A stretch of DNA of 7,225 nt, from positions 1-7,225 of the forward strand of contig WQVT01000118.1 of NCBI GenBank assembly GCA_009785715.1, read 5' to 3'. Under the pieces are notes generated by a model. The model was not told the DNA's origin. It ran no database searches and worked only from the letters and a program-made list of their open reading frames with translations. The translations under genes and the position numbers were made by a program. The DNA comes from Acidimicrobiaceae bacterium (lineage in GTDB: Bacteria > Actinomycetota > Acidimicrobiia > Acidimicrobiales > Palsa-688). Position 1 is the stretch's first letter, and each line of letters starts with the position of its first letter. Of this stretch, positions 1 to 4,578 are shown one piece after another.

Positions 1-276
1 ATGGTCTCGAACGGGGTGGCGCTCGACTTCGACAACCTGAGCAACGACCCCCGTTCGATGCACGCTGCGAGCGACGTTCGCTCCCAGCACTATGCGTTCC
101 ACGTCGACGAGGAGGACTTCGACGGGATCTTCGATCGCGTGAAGGCCAAGGGGCTCACGCACTGGGCCGATCCGCTCCGCCAGGTCCCGAACGAGATCAA
201 CACGCGTCGCGGAGGCCGGGGCTTCTACTTCAACGGCCCAGAGGGCCACAACTACGAGGTCTTCACCAGGGCCTAG
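1..276 (+). CDS. VOC family protein, 5'-truncated by window edge
   Basis: C-terminal 91 residues of a vicinal-oxygen-chelate (glyoxalase/bleomycin-resistance/extradiol dioxygenase fold) protein. The window opens on an ATG, but it encodes the Met of a strand (MVSNGVALDF) that normally lies in the middle of the first beta-alpha-beta module. The real start is therefore probably about 35-40 codons upstream, outside the window. Visible family marks are the HYAFHV strand (residues 30-35, His30 a possible metal ligand), the helix DGIFDRVKAKG, and the C-terminal block GGRGFYFNGPEGHNYEVFT (71-89), where Glu86 is the usual last ligand. The segment at about 11-25 (NLSNDPRSMHAASDV) looks longer than the simple turn I expect there. 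It is the only plus-strand gene and ends tail to tail with the neighbouring VOC gene, sharing CTAG. The substrate is unknown; VOC members include dioxygenases, isomerases and resistance proteins. Confidence 0.82.
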   Translation: MVSNGVALDFDNLSNDPRSMHAASDVRSQHYAFHVDEEDFDGIFDRVKAKGLTHWADPLRQVPNEINTRRGGRGFYFNGPEGHNYEVFTRA

Positions 277-638
277 GTCGCCCAGCCGGCCACCGACAGG
301 TCGACCCGAGTCCCGGAGGCGTCGACGATGAAGTCCTCCACGAAGCCTCCGGGCAGGTCGACGGAACCGGGCTTGGCCCCGAGCGACACGGCCCTCGCTC
401 GGGCTGCGTCGAGGTCGTCGACGTGGAAGCCGAAGTGGTTGATGCCCTCAGGCTGGCCCGGTCGGGCGGGGAGCAGGGCCAGGTTGATGTGCCCATCGCT
501 CAGGTAGATCACGACCGGGCCTTCTGTCTCACCGGGAGGATTCCGCCTCACCTCCACCATCCCGAAGCTGTCCTTGTAGAACGCGGCCAGTTTCTCGTTC
601 TCCTGGCTGGCAATGGCGATGTGCTGGATCTGGGCCAT
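273..638 (-). CDS. VOC family protein (glyoxalase-like), 121 aa
   Basis: Complete small VOC-fold protein with two beta-alpha-beta-beta-beta modules. Module 1 starts at MAQIQHIAIAS (His6), runs through the helix NEKLAAFYKDSFGM and reaches the strand INLALLP (51-57). Module 2 starts at GINHFGFHVDDLDAARA (His68) and ends at GTRVDLSVAGW (109-119). His6 and His68 sit where metal ligands normally lie; the last ligand, usually Glu, would be Asp113 here. The ATG start is supported by a strong Shine-Dalgarno AAAGGAG (644-650) 5 nt upstream. The preceding VOC gene ends only 10 nt away and its TAA lies inside this ribosome-binding site, so the two are almost certainly co-transcribed and probably translationally coupled. 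The reaction is unknown; lactoylglutathione-lyase-like or dioxygenase-like labels would only describe the fold. About 120 aa is normal for a one-domain member. Confidence 0.9.
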   Translation of the reverse strand: MAQIQHIAIASQENEKLAAFYKDSFGMVEVRRNPPGETEGPVVIYLSDGHINLALLPARPGQPEGINHFGFHVDDLDAARARAVSLGAKPGSVDLPGGFVEDFIVDASGTRVDLSVAGWAT

Positions 639-643
639 GAGCT

Positions 644-650
644 CTCCTTT
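644..650 (-). promoter_or_regulatory. Ribosome-binding site of the 273-638 VOC gene
   Basis: AAAGGAG on the minus strand, 5 nt before the ATG at 638. It overlaps the TAA stop (649-651) of the upstream VOC gene, so a terminating ribosome would be placed directly on the next start. Confidence 0.75.
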
Positions 651-1170
651 AGGCCATCGTGACGGTCAAATTGTCGGAGCTCTCACCCATCTGGATATGG
701 CGGACCTGCTCCCAGCCGGCTCGGACTTCTTCGAGTACCTGGTCCTCAGGGCGCTCGATATCAATCGGAATGCCGACCTGCGCCCAAGAGGTGAGCCCGG
801 TCTCCCAGAACACCTCGGTCGGGTTGCCCTCCGGATCGCGGAAGTAGCAACCGATCGAGTGGCAATGCGAGACGATACGGTCGATCGGGTAGCGCGCGGT
901 CTCGATGCGCTGGTGGAAGTCCTGGAGATCAGCGAACGAGTTCACTCGCATGGAGATCTGTTGAAGGAGGTGTGGGTCCTCGGGCGAAGGCCTCCCCAGG
1001 AAGAGCGCAATTTCGTGATCAACGGAATCCGGGTCTGCGCTCAGAAACACGCCTCGGGCGCTCACCTTCGTGACGGTCATGCCCAGGAAATCTCGATAGA
1101 AGGTCGTCATTTTCTCGAGATCCTGGACGTAGATCCCGACGTGTCCCAGGCCTGTGACTCGTGCTGGCAT
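649..1170 (-). CDS. VOC family protein, extradiol-dioxygenase-like, 173 aa
   Basis: VOC-fold protein resembling one-domain catechol 2,3-dioxygenase-like proteins. Module 1 has GLGHVGIYVQDLEKMTTFY (7-25, His10) and the DHEIALFLG strand (51-59). Module 2 has LLQQISMRVNSFADL (68-82) and HSIGCYFRDPEGNPTEVFWE (104-123, Glu119 the expected last ligand). In classical extradiol enzymes the second module supplies a His where this protein has Gln70/Gln71, so metal binding may be altered or use His52 or His104. Residues after about 125 form an extra C-terminal extension (IPIDIERPEDQVLEEV) seen in some dioxygenase-like members. The ATG is preceded by GAGGAGG (1179-1185) with an 8-nt spacer. It lies 37 nt after the flavoprotein gene and 10 nt before the next VOC gene, which points to an operon. 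The fold is clear; substrate and chemistry are not. Confidence 0.9.
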   Translation of the reverse strand: MPARVTGLGHVGIYVQDLEKMTTFYRDFLGMTVTKVSARGVFLSADPDSVDHEIALFLGRPSPEDPHLLQQISMRVNSFADLQDFHQRIETARYPIDRIVSHCHSIGCYFRDPEGNPTEVFWETGLTSWAQVGIPIDIERPEDQVLEEVRAGWEQVRHIQMGESSDNLTVTMA

Positions 1171-1178
1171 CAGAAGAG

Positions 1179-1185
1179 CCTCCTC
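1179..1185 (-). promoter_or_regulatory. Strong Shine-Dalgarno of the 649-1170 VOC gene
   Basis: GAGGAGG on the minus strand, 8 nt before the ATG at 1170. It is one of the best ribosome-binding sites in the window and fixes this start. Confidence 0.75.
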
Positions 1186-1207
1186 GAATGGCGCTCGCAG
1201 TGCTCAA

Positions 1208-1774
1208 TTATCGCGCTTTTTCGCCCCGGCGTCCCAGGGACCCGTCCCGAGTCAGGGCGGCGAAGACGCCCGCGAGCGCGGCCCGTGTGGGGTCGTCTTC
1301 GATGAGCCCATTGGGACCGACCATTTCCGGGGTGACCGGAACGTCCGCGCACGCAGCCTCGACGATGCGGGCATGGGCGTAGCCCAACACGGTCCGGAGC
1401 TCGCCGTGCGCGCCGCCGGCCCCCCGGGGCGACGCGTTCACCCACGCCACCGGCTTCTCGTAGATGGAACCGGCCTGGTCGTCGCCGATCGTCCAATCGA
1501 GCAGGTTCTTCAGCGAGCCCGGCAGGGCGCCGGCGTACTCCGGGGTGGAGAAGACGATGACCTCGGCGTCGTGGATCGCGTCCCGGAGCCGTTGCACCTC
1601 GGGGGGCAGAGGTCGGTGGTCCTCGTCGGGGTTGAACGCAGGAAGGGTGGCGAGGTGCTCGTAGATCCGGCACCGGACTCCGTCGGGGGCGAGGTCGTGC
1701 ATGGTCCGGACCAGCGCGGTGTTGGTGGAGAGCCGCCGAAGGCTGCCTGAAATCAGCAGAACGGCTCGCCGCAT
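1208..1774 (-). CDS. NADPH-dependent FMN reductase family flavoprotein
   Basis: 188-aa flavodoxin-like protein of the NADPH-dependent FMN reductase group, which includes azo-, chromate- and quinone reductases. The N-terminus LLISGSLRRLSTNTAL (6-21) carries the GSxRxxSxN phosphate-binding loop for FMN. TPEYAGALPGSLKNLLDW (77-94) is the conserved flavin-contacting PEYxxxxPGxLKNxxDW block. VNASPRGAGGAHGELRTVL (112-130) is the third conserved segment. It is cytosolic, with no signal peptide. In family members FMN is bound and reduced by NAD(P)H; the acceptor here is unknown. It could feed reduced flavin to a partner enzyme or reduce quinones formed in aromatic catabolism (inference from neighbouring VOC genes). 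The start matches the family, but the upstream 20 nt hold no good Shine-Dalgarno, and a 16-bp direct repeat lies 22-56 nt upstream. The C-terminal tail after about 177 is basic and probably disordered. Confidence 0.92.
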   Translation of the reverse strand: MRRAVLLISGSLRRLSTNTALVRTMHDLAPDGVRCRIYEHLATLPAFNPDEDHRPLPPEVQRLRDAIHDAEVIVFSTPEYAGALPGSLKNLLDWTIGDDQAGSIYEKPVAWVNASPRGAGGAHGELRTVLGYAHARIVEAACADVPVTPEMVGPNGLIEDDPTRAALAGVFAALTRDGSLGRRGEKAR

Positions 1775-1796
1775 GCTCAGGTCAGCGCCCCCGACA

Positions 1797-1830
1797 CGGC
1801 GTCTATTCCAGAAGCGGCGTCTATTCCAGA
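1797..1830. repeat. Two-copy 16-bp direct repeat upstream of the flavoprotein gene
   Basis: CGGCGTCTATTCCAGA occurs perfectly at 1797-1812 and 1815-1830, with 2 nt between copies and an 18-bp period. It fills much of the 63-bp gap between the stop of the oxidoreductase gene (1838) and the start of the flavoprotein gene (1774). Each copy contains a TCT-N5-AGA half-palindrome. It may be a regulator-binding pair or a local duplication; the sequence alone does not decide. Confidence 0.85.
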
Positions 1831-1837
1831 GCCTGGG

Positions 1838-2914
1838 TCATGACGGGACCTTCACGAACCTGCCTTCTTCGGCCGCGTGACGTATCGCGTCAAGCACGAC
1901 CTGGCAGCGGTAGCCGTCGTCGAAGTTCGGCGCCGGCGAGTCCCCGTGTTCGTCGATGGCCCGGAGCAGGTCTCGCACGAGCATGCGAAACGGAGCCATC
2001 CGCTCGTCGCGGGCATCGGCGAACGGCTCGAGTCGCTCTGGAATCGGGATCGGCGCGAGCCCATCGTCACCCAGGCGGGCGCCGAGGAGCTCGCCGTGGG
2101 GCGGCGGATTGACGCCCTCCTGGGGAGTGAGCAGTATGCCTTCGCTTCCGACCACCGTGATGCCGAAGTCCGCTCCAAAAGGGGCATCGCGCGTTCCGAA
2201 CATTTCCGCAAAGCACCCGTTGGCGAAGTTGAGTCGGAACGAGTACGCGTCGTCGGCATCCGCAGTGACCGGCACGCCGGCCTCGACGCGGTCGGGTTCG
2301 AGGGTCCAGACGGCGCCGGAAACCCCGACGACCTCGCCAAGCCAGAAGCGAAAGCAGTCGACATAGTGCGAACCGATCCGGAAGAGCAGACCTGCGCCGT
2401 CAGCAGCCGAGTCGTCTTCCGGGCGATATTCGCGTGGGCCGGTCGGCCGCCGGACACCGGTGAGGAACCGGGCGAGGGCGAAGCGCGGGGACCCGATGTA
2501 CCCCTCTGCGATCAACTCCGCGGTGCGCCGACGCGCCGACGAGTAGCGGAATTCGTGTGCCACCATCGCCACTCGGTCAGACGAGCGCGCGGCGTCGACC
2601 ATCCTCGCTGCGGACGGGGCATCGTGAGCAAAGGGCTTCTCGACGAGGACGTGCTTCCCGGCCTCGAGCGCCGAGATTGCCATCTGGGCATGGAGCGCTG
2701 GAGGCGTCGCGATGCTGACGATGTCGAGGGTGTCGTCCGCCAGAAGTGCGTCGAACGACAGCGTTGATTCGGAGACCCCGAGCCGTTCCGCCGCGGCCTT
2801 GAGCTGGCTCGGATCATGCCCGCAGAGCACGACTTCCGCGCCCTCGGAGAGGAACGCGGGAGCATGGACGACTGCGCCGAAATTCGTCCCGACGACCCCG
2901 ACTCGTACCGCCAT
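1838..2914 (-). CDS. Gfo/Idh/MocA family NAD(P)-dependent oxidoreductase
   Basis: 358-aa cytosolic oxidoreductase of normal family length. Residues 1-120 form the Rossmann dinucleotide-binding domain: VRVGVVGTNFGAVVHAPAF (3-21) is the nucleotide-binding loop, and IVSIATPPALHAQMAISAL (65-83) and GKHVLVEKPFA (86-96) follow, with the family EKP motif at 92-94 (Lys93 catalytic in characterised members). The C-terminal alpha/beta domain contains GSHYVDCFRFWLG (181-193), whose His183 and Asp186 match the conserved GxHxxD active-site signature. The second glycine of the canonical GTGFG loop is Asn11, a variation tolerated in this branch as far as I recall. Family members oxidise or reduce sugars, inositols, dihydrodiols or similar hydroxyl/keto substrates; the substrate here cannot be named. 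It follows livF after 111 nt, with no clear Shine-Dalgarno but a TAGCAT box 8 nt before the ATG, so it may have its own promoter. Confidence 0.92.
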   Translation of the reverse strand: MAVRVGVVGTNFGAVVHAPAFLSEGAEVVLCGHDPSQLKAAAERLGVSESTLSFDALLADDTLDIVSIATPPALHAQMAISALEAGKHVLVEKPFAHDAPSAARMVDAARSSDRVAMVAHEFRYSSARRRTAELIAEGYIGSPRFALARFLTGVRRPTGPREYRPEDDSAADGAGLLFRIGSHYVDCFRFWLGEVVGVSGAVWTLEPDRVEAGVPVTADADDAYSFRLNFANGCFAEMFGTRDAPFGADFGITVVGSEGILLTPQEGVNPPPHGELLGARLGDDGLAPIPIPERLEPFADARDERMAPFRMLVRDLLRAIDEHGDSPAPNFDDGYRCQVVLDAIRHAAEEGRFVKVPS

Positions 2915-2922
2915 CGGTGATC

Positions 2923-2928
2923 ATGCTA
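2923..2928 (-). promoter_or_regulatory. Candidate -10 box for a leaderless oxidoreductase mRNA
   Basis: TAGCAT on the minus strand fits the actinobacterial TAnnnT -10 pattern and ends 8 nt before the ATG at 2914, the distance expected if transcription starts at or next to the start codon. No convincing -35 or Shine-Dalgarno is seen; the nearest G-run (GGGG) is about 15 nt upstream of the ATG. Short motifs of this kind occur by chance, so the call is tentative. Confidence 0.3.
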
Positions 2929-2961
2929 CCCCTGTCCGTGAGTGGCGGCGGAAGGGAGAAT

Positions 2962-3010
2962 CGCCACGGAGCGTGATAACAGCACGCCATGAGCGGTCTG
3001 CTCCGTGGCG
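2962..3010 (-). terminator. 11-bp inverted repeat after livF, possible terminator
   Basis: CGCCACGGAGC (2962-2972) and GCTCCGTGGCG (3000-3010) are perfect reverse complements around a 27-nt loop, starting 16 nt downstream of the livF stop. The loop holds a smaller inverted repeat, GCGTG/CACGC (2971-2975, 2983-2987). In the direction of transcription it is followed by ATTCTCCCTTC, only moderately T-rich, so it may be a weak terminator, a processing structure or an operator. Confidence 0.45.
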
Positions 3011-3025
3011 TCGTGGCCTCGTGGC

Positions 3026-3763
3026 TCAGGCGGTGGCCTCTGCCTCGTCGGGGAGCGCTCGCTGACCCATGTAGCTCGCGACGACCAGGTCGGGGTCGGC
3101 CTTCAGCGCCGCCCCGCTGTCGTGCAGCACGATGTCGCCGTGGGAAAGCACGTAGCAGCGATCGGCGATCTCGACGGCGAGCGCGACGTGCTGCTCGACG
3201 AGCAGCACTCCGCACTGGGAATCGAGCGCGTACTGGCGCACCACGGGCAGCAGTCGCTCGACGAGCACCGGCGCCAGCCCGAGGCTCAGCTCGTCGATGA
3301 GCAGGAGCTTCGGGCGACGCGCGAGGTTCCTCGCCACGGCGAGCATCTGCTGCTCCCCGCCGGAGAGCAGCCCCGCGGCACGGTCCCTCAACTCGCGTAG
3401 CGCCGGGAAGTACTCGTACACGACCTCGGGCTCGATCACCTCGCCGCGGTACCCGAGCCGGATGTGCTCGGCCACGGTGAGCCCGAAGAAAATGCCACGG
3501 CCCTCCGGGACGTGTGCGATCCCGGCGCGGGCGCGCTTCGTCGGCGACAGCTTGGTGAGGTCTTGGCCGTGGTAGCGGACCTGGCCACCGCTCGGCTTGA
3601 TGATGCCCGAGATGACGCGCAGCGTCGTCGTCTTCCCGGCACCGTTCGGACCGAACAGGGCGACGACCTCGCCCGCATTGACGTTGATCGATACCTCTCG
3701 GACGACGTCCGCCTGGTCGTAGCCGGCGGACATCTTCTCGATTTCCAGAATGCTCTCTGCCAT
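3026..3763 (-). CDS. livF: Branched-chain amino acid-type ABC transporter ATPase LivF
   Basis: 245-aa cytosolic ATPase subunit of a HAAT/Liv-type importer; it pairs with LivG and drives the permease by ATP hydrolysis. Motifs in order: Walker A GPNGAGKT (38-45), the LivF-typical HVPEGRGIF (84-92) in the Q-loop region, ABC signature LSGGEQQ (133-139), Walker B LLLIDELS (153-160, catalytic Glu158), D-loop LGLAP and the H-loop His192 in VEQH. All catalytic residues are present. The ELSLGLAP wording after Walker B and the short C-terminus are characteristic of LivF rather than LivG. The ATG lies 5 nt after the livG stop, with only weak GAAG ribosome-binding sequences, so translation probably depends on coupling to livG. 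The transported compound cannot be inferred from this subunit. Confidence 0.95.
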   Translation of the reverse strand: MAESILEIEKMSAGYDQADVVREVSINVNAGEVVALFGPNGAGKTTTLRVISGIIKPSGGQVRYHGQDLTKLSPTKRARAGIAHVPEGRGIFFGLTVAEHIRLGYRGEVIEPEVVYEYFPALRELRDRAAGLLSGGEQQMLAVARNLARRPKLLLIDELSLGLAPVLVERLLPVVRQYALDSQCGVLLVEQHVALAVEIADRCYVLSHGDIVLHDSGAALKADPDLVVASYMGQRALPDEAEATA

Positions 3764-3768
3764 CTTCG

Positions 3769-4578
3769 TTACTTCGCCGCGTGCTCGGACTCGGCGGCCT
3801 CTTCGGCGGCCTCGGCGGTCGCGACCGCCTCTGAGGTCGACCCCCCGAGATACGCCGCGAGGACCTGTGGGTTGTGCCGGATCTCCTCCGCGGTCCCCTG
3901 GGCGATGATCTTGCCGAAGTCGAGCACGTAGATGTAGTCACAGATCCCGAGTACGAGACCCATGTCGTGGTCGACGAGCAGGATCGGCAGCCCCGAGTCG
4001 ACGACGTTGCGGAGAATGCGGCCGAGCTCGAGGCTCTCGTTGGTGGCGAGACCCGCCGCCGGCTCGTCCATCAGCAGCAACTGCGGCTTTGAGGCGAGCG
4101 CCCGTGCGATGCCGACGAGCTTGCGTCGCCCCTGCGGCAGCTCGTTCGGCATCCGCTCGGCGTCTTCGTCGAGCTCGAGCAGGTGCATGGCCTCCTCGGC
4201 GAGCGCCTCGGCACGCGGCGGGCGGCCGAAGAGGACCTCGCTCACCGTCGAGACCATGGTCGAACGCCGAGAGGACACCGAGAGGTTCTCGCGGACCGAC
4301 AGGTCGTCAAACAGCTCGATGGTTTGCCAGGTACGGGCGAGCCTGAGCCGGGCCCGGTCGTGGGGGGCCATGCCGGAGATGCGCCGGCCTCCGAGCGTGA
4401 TCTCGCCACGACTGGGGACGAACCCGGTGACGGCGTCGATGAACGTCGTCTTACCGGCGCCGTTCGGCCCGATGAGGCCCACCAGTTGGTCCGACTGAAC
4501 TTCGAGGTCGACCCCGTCGAGCGCTCGGACTGCTCCGAAGCTCACCGAGACCCCCTGGGCCGAAAGAACGGTCGTCAT
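3769..4578 (-). CDS. livG: Branched-chain amino acid-type ABC transporter ATPase LivG
   Basis: 269-aa cytosolic ATPase, partner of LivF. Walker A GPNGAGKT (37-44), Q-loop around ARTWQTIELF (81-90, Gln85), Walker B LLLMDEP (167-173, Glu172), the LivG-like PAAGLATNES D-loop segment, and the H-loop His204 in VDHDMGLVLGICD. The signature is ELPQGRRKLVGIARALA rather than LSGGQ; LivG proteins usually carry LPxGxQR, so this is a mild variant (Arg151 where Gln is common). Residues 246-269 form an Ala/Glu-rich, probably disordered tail beyond the usual end. The start at 4578 is chosen because MTTVLSAQGVSVSFG begins the domain exactly, AGGGGTGAG lies just upstream, and the ATG overlaps the TGA of the permease gene as ATGA. 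The same reading frame stays open far upstream through the permease gene, but that portion is not protein-like. Confidence 0.94.
   Translation of the reverse strand: MTTVLSAQGVSVSFGAVRALDGVDLEVQSDQLVGLIGPNGAGKTTFIDAVTGFVPSRGEITLGGRRISGMAPHDRARLRLARTWQTIELFDDLSVRENLSVSSRRSTMVSTVSEVLFGRPPRAEALAEEAMHLLELDEDAERMPNELPQGRRKLVGIARALASKPQLLLMDEPAAGLATNESLELGRILRNVVDSGLPILLVDHDMGLVLGICDYIYVLDFGKIIAQGTAEEIRHNPQVLAAYLGGSTSEAVATAEAAEEAAESEHAAK

Noticed and set aside
1..276. Plus-strand VOC gene beginning at the ATG at position 1
   Set aside because: This Met falls in the middle of the expected fold, so I treat the gene as cut by the window edge rather than starting there.
613..1305. 230-codon plus-strand frame opposite the dioxygenase-like VOC gene
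   Set aside because: No domain and no ribosome-binding site; the opposite strand has a convincing VOC protein with a GAGGAGG site.
1877..2767. 296-codon plus-strand open frame opposite the oxidoreductase gene
   Set aside because: Arg/Gly-rich composition with no recognisable motif, while the minus strand carries clear EKP and GxHxxD motifs over the same bases.
2814..3941. 375-codon minus-strand frame spanning livF and its flanks
   Set aside because: It is out of frame with livF and consists of Arg/Pro low-complexity sequence; the real frame shows all ATPase motifs.
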